Of a stretch of 50,058 nt of DNA, positions 9,531-18,488 are shown piece after piece (positions within the stretch are counted from its first letter, which is position 1; each line of letters begins with the position of its first letter). The position numbers were made by a program, and so were the translations under genes. The DNA is from Leptolinea sp. UBA5366 (GTDB lineage Bacteria > Chloroflexota > Anaerolineae > Anaerolineales > Anaerolineaceae). The notes beneath the pieces were generated by a model. The model searched no databases. It was not told the DNA's origin and was given only the letters and a program-made list of their open reading frames with translations. The stretch is taken from NCBI GenBank assembly GCA_002407845.1, contig DHPK01000025.1, positions 1 to 50,058 on the forward strand. Reading direction: 5' to 3'.

Positions 9531-11399
9531 AAATCCAAACAGGTCAAGCGTCTCAAAATATACCGTTTCTTCTTTTGGAAGCTGGTATAAAATTCCCTGA
9601 GGCGTTTTTCGCACCTGCCAGGCGTCCCTGCGTTTCAGCTGAACGCTGGATTGATCCTTTTTCTGGTAGGTAATTGACGAAAATTCGGGGTCTTTTCCGC
9701 TGACAAAATACAGAACGTGATCGACTGCCAGCAGCTGCTTTTCAGCATCCACACCAGTCAGCCTCCCCAGCTTCGCTAACCCGGCAGATTGATTCCCGCC
9801 ATACGCCAAGACGTAAAAATCTTCAGGCAGCGGCTGATTCTGATATTTGTGGATCAAGTCTCCCGGTGTACTGAAACCAGCTGAGAGCCCCTCAGCTGAA
9901 AAATTACGCCGGCTGTAAATCGAGTAATACTCCTCAAAAAGTCCCTGTTGATTCCAGCTCGCTTCCCAGATGTATGGGTCCGGATTGAGCGAAACGACTG
10001 AGGCTGAATCCGGTAAAAAGGCAATCAGACCGTTTTGCAGCGCCAGTTCGCCCGCCTGCCGCGGATAGAGAAAAGAGCGATTTAAACGATCGATCATGAT
10101 GCGGTTATGTTGCGAATTGACGAGCGACCAGACCAGCAGGACCGAACCGCCAGCCAGCAGCCATTTCGACCTGCACCCTTGCACCTTGAGCCGCGGCGCC
10201 AATGCAGCCGCCAGCGCGCACATCAGCATGCTGACCCCGAAATACTCGAGGTAGACCGGCAGATATCCCAGTCCCGGCAGCAGTTGACCCTGATAACGGG
10301 CACTCAGCGCGATTGGGATCGCCGGCAGCAACCAGAAACACAGTCCTAGCACCGCCAGCAGCGTCAAACCTGACTGGTTGGATTTCTCAGTATTCTGATT
10401 CTTTGAGTGAGTGATCCAAAAAAATGTCAGCACAAACCCGAATGCGATCAGCCATTCGACACTCTCCGTCTGAAGGAGGAGCGTGCTTGAACGATAGGGC
10501 AGGGTTTCCCGTGCCAGATAGCTTGACCCCATGATTGCGATCTGGCTATTGAACAGAAAATGACTCAATGGCAGCGCTGCCAGCAGCTGAATCAGCCAGG
10601 TGCGCAGAATCCGCCCGATATCCAGACTGAATGCGATGCCGGAATAAGTTTCTCCTTGAACAAAGAGGCTGCGGACAATAAATATTGCAGTCAGGCAAAT
10701 GAGAATAAGAATGCCGAAGGGAATTGTGATTCGAATCGATTCACGCAGGTTTCGCTTTTCCGCCCAGCACACCAGCAGAATCATCAGGATGAAGGGATAA
10801 CTGACTTCATAAGTCAACAAGCTGACCGCAAACAGCAGCAGGCTAATCCAGAAGTTTTTTCGCCGTCCTTCTCTCAAAAAACGCAGCAGAAAATAAACGG
10901 TCAGGATTAATTCCGCAAATATCACCTGCATCAATGCGTAAAATCCAGTGACAGGATCCTGATAGGGGCGGAATTGGATCAGGAGCGGGATCAGCAGCAT
11001 CGCCGCTTGAGCAATCCGCCGGGAACGAGTTGCATAGCGCACAGTCATTCCGAGCAGCAGCTGATTTGCACACACGGATAAAATGATGATCAGTTTATAG
11101 ATTCGCACATCTTCGATGTAGAAAAGCAAATAATAGTAGCAGGATAGCAGGTTGATGCGCCCCAGTTCGATATAATTGCGCATAAAGGTCAGCAGATTCT
11201 GCCAGAGCGGCAAATTGTCAAATTTCTCTGCCAGATAAAGGGTTGCGTTCACCGCGTCATCCCAGAAATATCCGCTGTGGATCAGCGATCTCAGCGAAAG
11301 CGCAGTCAGCACAAGAATAAAAAGTTCAATTTTCCAGCGATTGAGCCAGCTGAGGAGGAAGTTTTCTGTTTCCCCGGATGATTCTCGGGCTGCACTCAC
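9528..11399 (-). CDS. WDD-type polytopic membrane protein, C-terminal part of a gene split by an in-frame stop
   Basis: A 623-codon frame beginning at GTG 11399 with no convincing ribosome binding site. It lies in the same reading frame as the 119-codon frame upstream, separated by one TAA and three sense codons. Many hydrophobic segments follow an acidic motif SGYFWDDAVN (WDD at 46-48), which in GT-C-type glycosyltransferases sits in the first outside loop. The last 180 residues are soluble and contain FLYPRQAGELALQ and YIWEASWNQ, both closely echoed in the neighbour at 11769-13997, so the two are paralogues. No specific family name is recognised; a lipid-phosphate-sugar-dependent glycosyltransferase is an inference. 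It may be made by readthrough, by reinitiation, or may be decaying. Confidence 0.6.
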   Translation of the reverse strand: MSAARESSGETENFLLSWLNRWKIELFILVLTALSLRSLIHSGYFWDDAVNATLYLAEKFDNLPLWQNLLTFMRNYIELGRINLLSCYYYLLFYIEDVRIYKLIIILSVCANQLLLGMTVRYATRSRRIAQAAMLLIPLLIQFRPYQDPVTGFYALMQVIFAELILTVYFLLRFLREGRRKNFWISLLLFAVSLLTYEVSYPFILMILLVCWAEKRNLRESIRITIPFGILILICLTAIFIVRSLFVQGETYSGIAFSLDIGRILRTWLIQLLAALPLSHFLFNSQIAIMGSSYLARETLPYRSSTLLLQTESVEWLIAFGFVLTFFWITHSKNQNTEKSNQSGLTLLAVLGLCFWLLPAIPIALSARYQGQLLPGLGYLPVYLEYFGVSMLMCALAAALAPRLKVQGCRSKWLLAGGSVLLVWSLVNSQHNRIMIDRLNRSFLYPRQAGELALQNGLIAFLPDSASVVSLNPDPYIWEASWNQQGLFEEYYSIYSRRNFSAEGLSAGFSTPGDLIHKYQNQPLPEDFYVLAYGGNQSAGLAKLGRLTGVDAEKQLLAVDHVLYFVSGKDPEFSSITYQKKDQSSVQLKRRDAWQVRKTPQGILYQLPKEETVYFETLDLFGF

Positions 11400-11408
11400 T
11401 GCGCTCGC

Positions 11409-11768
11409 TTAGCTCGCAGAGCGCTCAGGTTTCCCGGCAGCCAGCCACAGCAGCATACCTGCTCCGAAAAACCAAAGCATTAAAAAGAGGAAGCTAAAGC
11501 GTTCGATTCCTTCTGCGTGTGCCTGAATCAACGGCAGGGAGCTCGCGCTGCGCTGCAGCACAGGCATGCCGAGTCCGATGAGGAGCTCAGCCCAAGCCAG
11601 CAGCCTGTCTTTTGAGCGGTCAGAAAAGCCAAGGTCAATTATCGCCAGACATAGCGCAATCGCTGCCAAAAGAAACGCTCGGCGTCCGGACAAATCCCCA
11701 ATTAATAAAACTAATGAGGTCAGAATTGCCAGCGCGAAACAGCTCAGTGAGATATATTTTCGGTTCAT
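11409..11768 (-). CDS. four-helix membrane protein corresponding to the N-terminal domain of the neighbouring paralogue
   Basis: A 119-codon frame; its ATG follows directly on the TAA of the upstream gene (11769), so translation is probably coupled. It has about four hydrophobic segments. Compared with residues 1-125 of the 745-codon neighbour it shows the same layout and local matches such as IDLGFS against LDLRFS and FSFLFLML against FNFLPLIL. It ends in an Ala/Ser/Glu/Arg-rich linker at a TAA flanked on both sides by GCGAGC. Read through that stop, the frame continues into the 623-codon frame for 746 codons in total, almost the length of the paralogue. Confidence 0.6.
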   Translation of the reverse strand: MNRKYISLSCFALAILTSLVLLIGDLSGRRAFLLAAIALCLAIIDLGFSDRSKDRLLAWAELLIGLGMPVLQRSASSLPLIQAHAEGIERFSFLFLMLWFFGAGMLLWLAAGKPERSAS

Positions 11769-13997
11769 TTACTGAAATCTCGTCAATCCGATCGAGTCAA
11801 AAAAGATCGCCTGCGGATCATCTAATTTGTATAAGCAGCCTGCCTGCATCTCGTTCTGCAGCCAGGCATCCCTGAGGCTCAGTGCGTGCCAGCCGCCGTC
11901 CCATGTCATGTAGCTGACGGAGAGGGAAACATCACAATTCCCCGCAACAAAGAACAGGATTTCCTTGGCAATCGGGGTATCTAAAAGCGGTTGATCTGCA
12001 ACACCCGTTTCAACCAGCTTCCCCATTTTCGCGAAACCGGTCTGCTGATGGCCGGCATATTCCAATATAAATGTGTCCGTGAAAATTCTGGACTGCTGAT
12101 TCTCAGCCAGTGTGCTTTTTTCGAGAACTTCCTGCGGGCTGAGCACTTGCAGAGCGGTTCCAGCGTTCAACTGCACAAAATCAGCGCGCAGCGGCTGATC
12201 ATTCCAGCCAGATTCCCAAAGATAATTCTCGTTGTTTGTGATCAGTACATCTGTTTCCGGATCAAGGTCTTTTAGAATTCCCGCCTGAAGCGCAGCTTCG
12301 CCTGCCGTTCTCGGATATAAAAATGTCTCATTCATCAATGCGATCACTTGCCGGTTCGCCTGCTGATTCAGCAGAAAGAGCACGCTGAACGCCGCAACTG
12401 TGAAAGTGTACAAGTCCTCTTTTGGGGCTGGCGTTTTAATTTTTTGAAACAGGCTGGCGCCAGTCAGAAACAACAACATGGCAGCGGCAAAATAGCCGAA
12501 GTAGACCGGCAGATATCCCAGCCCGGCAATGATCTGATTCTGATATTTTTCACTGACCGCGATGACAAGCGCTGACAATCCGAGCAGTGTAAATGAGAAA
12601 ATCCAATGAAAACCGGTTATTTTTGGCAGCTGACCCGATTTTTTCTGTGCGATGAATAAAAACATTATCAGGCACAGAGAGAGAAGATCAATCCATTGAA
12701 TGTCATGAATCAGGGAACTGAGATTCAAATTAAAGATTTCTCCAGCCGGCACCAGTTTTCCCAATAACACTGCATCGTTCCCCGCCAGCCGATAGTTCAG
12801 CGGGAATGCTGCCGCCATTTGATTCACCCAAGTCGAAAGAATTTTCCCGAAATTGAGACTGAAATTCGTCCCTTCATACAGCACTTCTCCGGCAGCGGCA
12901 TAACTTTGCCGCAAACCGAATGAAACCGCTAACAGAACCGCCTCGATGATTCCATACGGAAGCACCTGCAGGAAAAGCTTTTTCAGGGATTTACAGGAAC
13001 GCCAGGCGAGCAAGACGATCAGCAAGATGAACGGATAAAACATCTCATAGGACATCAGCCCGATTGTGAAAAGGATCAGGCTGCCGACCAGATGCTTTTT
13101 TCGGCGTTTTTCCAAATAAAGGTCAAACAGGATCAGGCTGCCCATCAGTTCAGCGAACATCATCTGCATCAGTCCGTAATAGCCGGTTATCGGATCATGA
13201 TAGATACGGAGCTGGAAGCAGAGCGGCAGCAGCACCAAAATCAGCACGCCGGAAAGTTTCGACCCGCTGAAAAAGCGCTCAGAAAATTTATTGAAGAGCA
13301 GCGCGTTAATCAGAATCAACAAAAGGAGCAACAGTTTATATGCCCGGGGGTCGGGGAACAGGTAAAAAATAATAAACTGAAACGTGGCAAACGGGTTAAT
13401 CCGCCCGCGCTGAGCATATTTGAACATCTCATCCCAGGTCTGCTGCCAGATGGAGCCGCCGCTGGTCTTGAGCGCTGGAATTTGGGCGGAGAAAATGCTG
13501 TCATCCCAATAAAATCCGCTTCGGAGAACGGGGATCAGTGAGATGAAAATAAAAAGGAGCGTCAAAATTAACAACGTCCTGGCAGACAATTCTTTTTCGG
13601 CACAGGGCTGAATGTGAACCATTTTCCGAACGCGGCTGATCAGCCCGGTCAGCAACAGGATCAGCGGTAAAAAATTGAACTGAACCAGCTTTGCCGCGAG
13701 CGAGATCTGCTGCATCCGCGGTTCTGCCCAGAGCAGTGTCACAAGCAGCCAAAGCGTGGCGGCTGCAGCCAACGCCCAATCGCGCCAAATTCGCCCCAGC
13801 GAGCCGCTGAACCGCAGATCGAGCACAAACAGCAGCAGCAGCGTCAGCACGAGCAGCACAGCGCCCCTGAACGGACCGATGATCAGGCGCTGGGCGTTTG
13901 ACAGCGAGGTCTGAACGAGCAAAAACCCGATTGCGAGCACAATCAGGCAGGCAATCGCAGCCAGCAAGGTTCTTTTTCGCGCCTTTGTTGGAATCAT
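11769..13997 (-). CDS. WDD-type polytopic membrane protein (intact paralogue)
   Basis: About 742 residues; ATGs at 14006 and 14003 are in frame too, but a TATAAT on this strand covers 14005-14010, so 13997 fits transcription best. The N-terminal 125 residues form about four membrane helices. Helix-rich sequence follows with GFYWDDSIF (WDD near residue 165), then a C-terminal soluble part with FLYPRTAGEAALQ and YLWESGWN. The acidic pair after the first helix of the core is typical of GT-C-fold glycosyltransferases. The specific substrate is unknown. It stands first in a tandem pair with the split gene at 9528-11768, stop abutting start, and probably arose by duplication. Confidence 0.65.
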   Translation of the reverse strand: MIPTKARKRTLLAAIACLIVLAIGFLLVQTSLSNAQRLIIGPFRGAVLLVLTLLLLFVLDLRFSGSLGRIWRDWALAAAATLWLLVTLLWAEPRMQQISLAAKLVQFNFLPLILLLTGLISRVRKMVHIQPCAEKELSARTLLILTLLFIFISLIPVLRSGFYWDDSIFSAQIPALKTSGGSIWQQTWDEMFKYAQRGRINPFATFQFIIFYLFPDPRAYKLLLLLLILINALLFNKFSERFFSGSKLSGVLILVLLPLCFQLRIYHDPITGYYGLMQMMFAELMGSLILFDLYLEKRRKKHLVGSLILFTIGLMSYEMFYPFILLIVLLAWRSCKSLKKLFLQVLPYGIIEAVLLAVSFGLRQSYAAAGEVLYEGTNFSLNFGKILSTWVNQMAAAFPLNYRLAGNDAVLLGKLVPAGEIFNLNLSSLIHDIQWIDLLSLCLIMFLFIAQKKSGQLPKITGFHWIFSFTLLGLSALVIAVSEKYQNQIIAGLGYLPVYFGYFAAAMLLFLTGASLFQKIKTPAPKEDLYTFTVAAFSVLFLLNQQANRQVIALMNETFLYPRTAGEAALQAGILKDLDPETDVLITNNENYLWESGWNDQPLRADFVQLNAGTALQVLSPQEVLEKSTLAENQQSRIFTDTFILEYAGHQQTGFAKMGKLVETGVADQPLLDTPIAKEILFFVAGNCDVSLSVSYMTWDGGWHALSLRDAWLQNEMQAGCLYKLDDPQAIFFDSIGLTRFQ

Positions 13998-14004
13998 ATT
14001 CATC

Positions 14005-14036
14005 ATTATAAATTAAGTTCGATTTCGAGGACAACT
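14005..14036 (-). promoter_or_regulatory. sigma-70-like promoter of the tandem membrane protein pair
   Basis: On the minus strand TTGTCC (about 14029-14034), an 18-base spacer and a perfect TATAAT (14005-14010). Initiation about seven bases on would fall at or just before the ATG at 13997, giving a transcript with almost no leader. Confidence 0.5.
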
Positions 14037-14230
14037 TGACTCGGGCATTCGGGAGTAAAAGTGCTAAACGCAGCGCTGGATTTTCGAAGGATGAAAGGGT
14101 AAAGGGATCAGACTTGCCGCTGAATGGCACCTGCCTTCAAAGCAAGTTGCCAAAATTTAGAAAATTCCCAACCAGCAAATCAGCCTGGCTGCGAAAATAG
14201 TAGCGTTAATTTTCAGAAATTAAAAGAGGT

Positions 14231-15007
14231 TCAGATCAGAATGCGTCTTTTGAAGAGCGTAATAGAAATCCAGATCACCGATACCAGCAGGACTGCCAGC
14301 AGAATCAGCTGGGCGATAAATTCCGGTGAGAACGCCAAACCGATGGATTGATCGCTGTCCCGCAGCATTTGCTGAATTTCTTGCTGAGCAGAGAGCCCAG
14401 CGGTTCCAGCAGTTTCATTCGCCGAAACCGCAAGATCCAAAACCCGTTCAGATTCCGCCGGAGAGGCTTGCGAACGGTCATCCGGCAGCACGCGCTGGGC
14501 GGTCACCAAATATTCGAGCTTCGGATTGCCGCCGCGCACACCCTTGGAGGAATAATTTTCCGTCACAGATGGATCGGCTGACACGTTTTGGAAAGAGATT
14601 TCCGGCGCAGCTTCTTCAGCGGCAATTTCAGCCGGCAGCGCTTTGGCGGAATAGTTCGGCTCAGCTGACATTGCGGCAGGCGCAGCAGAATTGGCTGTAT
14701 TCAAAAATGGGAAAATGAAGGTGAACATGAGCCCCAGGCAGGCGAAGACTGCTGCAGTGCGAAACGCCGGAAACAGGCGTTCCCAGATGCTGGCTTTGCG
14801 ATGCTCCATCGCCATCGCCCGTGTCAGCGTGTAATTTCGCGGCGGTTTTTGGGTCGGCAATTCGTGCAAAAGACGCTTGACCTGCAGCGTTTCAGCAAGG
14901 TCATTTTTAAGCGACTCCTCCCGGGAAAGACGCTCAGCAAACAGCATCATTTCCTGATCTGTCATCTCGTGATCCAAATAGCCGTTAATCAAATCCAAAT
15001 CGTTCAT
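14231..15007 (-). CDS. putative membrane anti-sigma factor
   Basis: A 258-residue protein 19 bases downstream of the ECF sigma gene and therefore its likely partner. The N-terminal 80 residues (NDLDLINGYLDHEMTDQEM, then a helical stretch) have the shape of anti-sigma cytoplasmic domains but lack the zinc-binding His-x3-Cys-x2-Cys of the classical group. A membrane helix follows near residues 85-108, then an Ala/Pro/Ser-rich outside region of about 120 residues, and a second hydrophobic segment near 230-250 with a basic tail. Two membrane passes are unusual for a simple anti-sigma factor. Function is inferred from context and shape. Confidence 0.6.
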   Translation of the reverse strand: MNDLDLINGYLDHEMTDQEMMLFAERLSREESLKNDLAETLQVKRLLHELPTQKPPRNYTLTRAMAMEHRKASIWERLFPAFRTAAVFACLGLMFTFIFPFLNTANSAAPAAMSAEPNYSAKALPAEIAAEEAAPEISFQNVSADPSVTENYSSKGVRGGNPKLEYLVTAQRVLPDDRSQASPAESERVLDLAVSANETAGTAGLSAQQEIQQMLRDSDQSIGLAFSPEFIAQLILLAVLLVSVIWISITLFKRRILI

Positions 15008-15026
15008 CGTCCAACCTTAAATAGAC

Positions 15027-15650
15027 TTAAATAAAATCATCTTCCTTTTCTGCATAACGATCAGCAGAACTCAAAAGTTCCATTTTTCCTTTTAAACAAT
15101 CCCGCATCTTTTGTCTTGCTCGAAACAGACGGCTTTTGACCGTTCCGAGCGGCTTTTTCAGGATTTCTGCCGCTTCCTGATAATCCATTTCCTGAACGTC
15201 AATCAGCACCAGTACCGCGCGATATTCATGCGGCATTCGGTTCAGACAATTTTCAACCATCTGCATGGTTTCATTCTTTTCAGTTATTTCATCCGGTTCG
15301 GGATTGGGGTCAATCAGCCAGCTCGCATCCTCGTATTCCTCATTGTCTTCGATCGAGACCGGCTCAAGCGGCGAGGTCGGATGGCGCTGAATTCTTCTTA
15401 ATTCATCATAGCAGGCGTTGATTGTGATCCGCAGGATCCAGGGTTTAAACGAATCCCCTTTGAACGAATCCATATGTTTCCAAGCGGAAATAAAGGCGGT
15501 TTGAGCCATGTCATTCGCTAAATCAGCGTCAAACATGATCCGCAGAGCAGTATTGTAAACAACTGTCTGATAGAGGATAACCAGCTTGTTGAAAGCTTCT
15601 AAGTTACCGCGAATTGCTCCTTCGATCAGTCTCGATTCATTCAGTTCCAT
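15027..15650 (-). CDS. ECF-type RNA polymerase sigma factor
   Basis: A 207-residue protein with region 2 (residues about 20-90, including MAQTAFISAWKHMDSF and the WILRITINACYDELRR promoter-melting helix) and region 4 (about 135-190, with MPHEYRAVLVL, the MDYQEAAEILKKPLGTVKSR helix-turn-helix and LFRARQKMRDCL). The two are joined by an acidic linker, and no region 1 or 3 is present, which defines the ECF group. It should direct RNA polymerase to a small regulon, held inactive by the downstream anti-sigma. A GGCGG stretch before the ATG may serve as ribosome binding site. It lies 45 bases after polA on the same strand. Confidence 0.9.
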   Translation of the reverse strand: MELNESRLIEGAIRGNLEAFNKLVILYQTVVYNTALRIMFDADLANDMAQTAFISAWKHMDSFKGDSFKPWILRITINACYDELRRIQRHPTSPLEPVSIEDNEEYEDASWLIDPNPEPDEITEKNETMQMVENCLNRMPHEYRAVLVLIDVQEMDYQEAAEILKKPLGTVKSRLFRARQKMRDCLKGKMELLSSADRYAEKEDDFI

Positions 15651-15695
15651 GTCCGCCTGTCAATTTCCGCATTTTATTGTAAGTCAACTTCTTGC

Positions 15696-18473
15696 TCAAT
15701 TGATGACTGTCAGATCTCCCCAATTGCTGCCGCTGCGCGCTTCTGTCAGCAATGGCACTGAAAGCCTGATCGCGTTTTCCATCACTTCCTGCGTCAGCCG
15801 GCGGGCAGCGTCCAGATCAGCTGTCGAACATTCCAACAGCAATTCGTCGTGAACCTGCAGCAAAATTCGTGCGTCCAGTCCGGAATTGCTGAGTTTTTCG
15901 TCCAGCTGGATCATAGCGACTTTCATGATATCCGCCGCCGATCCTTGAACAGGCGCGTTGATCGCTTCTCTTTCTTCCCGATTGCGCAGGTTGAAATTTG
16001 TCTGGGATTTTAGATTTGGAAAATAGCGTTTTCGCCCCATCATCGTCTCGACATATCCCTGTTCAGCAGCCTGAACCTTCAAGGAATTTAAAAATGTCTT
16101 GATTTTTGGGAAGCGCTTGAAATAAGTGTCAACAAAATATTCAGCATCCTTGCGGGACATGTTCGCGGTCTGGCTCAATCCAAACGTGCTCATCCCGTAA
16201 ATCAAACCGAAATTGATCGCTTTGGCGTGCCGGCGCATTTCTTTTGTAACATCCGCCAGCTCACAGCCGTAAACCGCAGCTGCCGTAGCCGCGTGAATAT
16301 CCTGCCCGGCGCTGAAAGCGCTGAGCATCCCATCGTCCTGAGCCATGTGTGCTACGATCCGCAGCTCAATTTGGCTATAATCGACTGACAGGAGGACAAA
16401 TCCCGGATCAGCGATGAACGCAGAGCGCACTTTCCGCCCCAGTTCAGTTCGGGTTGGGATGTTTTGCAAGTTCGGAGCTGAAGATGCCAGCCTGCCAGTC
16501 ACCGTGCCGGTCTGATTAAACGAGGTATGAACCCTGCCGGTGCGCGGATTGACTGCCACCGGCAGCGCGTCTACATAAGTACTTTTCAATTTTGACAATT
16601 CGCGGTGCTCCAAAACCAGATCGATCACTGGATGAGACCCGCGCATCTCGTCGAGAACATCCGCAGCGGTTGAATATAACCCGGCAGCTGTCTTCTTCTT
16701 TCTGCCGGGCGGTTCCAGATTGAGCGACTCAAACAGCGCGCGGGAAAGCTGCTGCGTGGAATTGATGTTAAACGAATAGCCAACACCGGCGTAAATGTCC
16801 TTCTCGATTTCGCTGAGCCTGACTTCAAGGCTTTTTGACATCTCCTTTAGAAATGGAGCGTCAACCCGAATACCTGCCATTTCCATTTTCATCAATACGG
16901 AAATCAACGGCATTTCAAGCGTTTCAAAAATCTCTTCTGTCTGCTGGTCTTTTAAGGCGGCTTTCAGAACGGGCACCAGCCTAAACGTCATGTCAGCATC
17001 CGCGGCAGCATAAGGAGCGGCATCCGCGACCTGAACTTCCGCCATGGTACGCTGGTTTTTACCCTTGCCGATCAGCGTGTCAATGGTCTGCATGCTGACA
17101 CCCAGCAGGTCAAATGCCATCGGTTTCAAGCCCAGGTTTTTTGATTCTGGGTCGACGACCCAGCCGGCTGTCATCGTGTCAAAGAATGGACCAACCACAT
17201 CAATGCCATGGTTTTTTAGGACAATCAGGTCATATTTAATGTTATGACCGGCTTTCAAAATCTCATGTTTCTGGAAAGGCGCTGCCAGTGCGCGCTGAAC
17301 AGTTTCCAAGGGCAATTGCGGTTCGCCCGTCAAATGGCCGATCGGAATGTAATACCCTTCTCCGCTCTTGACCGCCAGCGAAATGCCGACCATCCGGCAA
17401 TTCATTGGATCCGTTCCGGTTGTTTCTGTGTCAATCGCAATCATGTCAGCCTGCGTCAATTCATCAGCAAGCTTTTCCAGTCCCGCTTCTGAATCAATCA
17501 CGTGCGTGACAGTTTCTTTCAAAACCTCCTGCTCAGCAGAAGATGTCTGCGCGATTCCGAATAATGAGAGTTGATGCTGATCCTGATTCAGCACCGGGGC
17601 AATCGCGTGCAGCCGCGGGATCAATGACTTGAATTCCAGGTCGCGGAAGAATTTTTCAACTTCCGGATAGTTGATCCGATCGGTTGCGCCCTGTTTCAAA
17701 TCCACTTCTGGGTTCAAATCTGTGCGAATCGTCGCCAGCTGCTGGCTTAAATAAGCATTCTCGCGATTTTCAACTAATTTACTCCGAATGGAATCTTTTA
17801 GGTCGTCCAGATGTTCATAAATACTGTCCAGTGTCCCATATTCCTGCAGCAGCGTCACGGCTGTTTTGGGACCGATTCCTGCCACGCCGGGGTAATTATC
17901 AGACGGATCGCCAACCAACGCTTTATAGTCAATCACCTGATCGGGGTACACCCCCAGCAACGCCTTGACGCCCTGAATGTCATATTCTTTTGATTCAGTA
18001 ACTTTCCCGCCGGAGAGATCCACCACGACTTCATCGGTCACCAGCTGCAGTAAATCCTTGTCGCCGGTGATAATCTTAACCCGCTGTCCCAAACCGACTG
18101 CGATGCGCGAAGCGCTGCCGATCACATCATCCGCTTCAAACCCCTCAAGCTCCAGCCGCGGGAATCCGAAAATGTCGGTCAGTTCCCGCATGCGCTCGAT
18201 CTGAGCGCGCAGTTCATCCGGCATCTTAACCCGGGTCGCCTTATAAGATTCAAAAAGATCGTTGCGGAAAGTCCGCCCAGTATCAAAGGCAATCGCGATG
18301 AAATCCGGCTTTTCCTTTTCAAGCAGGCGCAGCAGAATGCTGGCAAACCCATACGTTCCGGCAGTCGGCTCGCCGCTGGACGTGCTCCAGCGAGAAGAAC
18401 CGCCCGAACCGGAAGTCAGGGCAAAGTAAGCCCGGTAAGCCAGTGCATGGCCGTCTAATAATGTAATAATCAT
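15696..18473 (-). CDS. polA: DNA polymerase I
   Basis: A 925-residue three-domain enzyme for Okazaki fragment processing and repair. Residues 1-300 are the 5'-3' exonuclease (LLDGHALAYRAYFAL start, then IAFDTG and EADDVIG). Residues about 330-515 are the 3'-5' exonuclease with all three acidic motifs: DTETTG near 347, NIKYD, and YAAADADMT, so proofreading appears intact. The polymerase part carries motif A DYSQIELR (near 697), motif B RRHAKAINFGLIYG, and motif C QVHDELLLE (near 873). Length and order are standard. It starts 15 bases after the gmd stop and is probably cotranscribed with it. Confidence 0.97.
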   Translation of the reverse strand: MIITLLDGHALAYRAYFALTSGSGGSSRWSTSSGEPTAGTYGFASILLRLLEKEKPDFIAIAFDTGRTFRNDLFESYKATRVKMPDELRAQIERMRELTDIFGFPRLELEGFEADDVIGSASRIAVGLGQRVKIITGDKDLLQLVTDEVVVDLSGGKVTESKEYDIQGVKALLGVYPDQVIDYKALVGDPSDNYPGVAGIGPKTAVTLLQEYGTLDSIYEHLDDLKDSIRSKLVENRENAYLSQQLATIRTDLNPEVDLKQGATDRINYPEVEKFFRDLEFKSLIPRLHAIAPVLNQDQHQLSLFGIAQTSSAEQEVLKETVTHVIDSEAGLEKLADELTQADMIAIDTETTGTDPMNCRMVGISLAVKSGEGYYIPIGHLTGEPQLPLETVQRALAAPFQKHEILKAGHNIKYDLIVLKNHGIDVVGPFFDTMTAGWVVDPESKNLGLKPMAFDLLGVSMQTIDTLIGKGKNQRTMAEVQVADAAPYAAADADMTFRLVPVLKAALKDQQTEEIFETLEMPLISVLMKMEMAGIRVDAPFLKEMSKSLEVRLSEIEKDIYAGVGYSFNINSTQQLSRALFESLNLEPPGRKKKTAAGLYSTAADVLDEMRGSHPVIDLVLEHRELSKLKSTYVDALPVAVNPRTGRVHTSFNQTGTVTGRLASSAPNLQNIPTRTELGRKVRSAFIADPGFVLLSVDYSQIELRIVAHMAQDDGMLSAFSAGQDIHAATAAAVYGCELADVTKEMRRHAKAINFGLIYGMSTFGLSQTANMSRKDAEYFVDTYFKRFPKIKTFLNSLKVQAAEQGYVETMMGRKRYFPNLKSQTNFNLRNREEREAINAPVQGSAADIMKVAMIQLDEKLSNSGLDARILLQVHDELLLECSTADLDAARRLTQEVMENAIRLSVPLLTEARSGSNWGDLTVIN

Positions 18474-18488
18474 TCGATTCCGTTCTTC

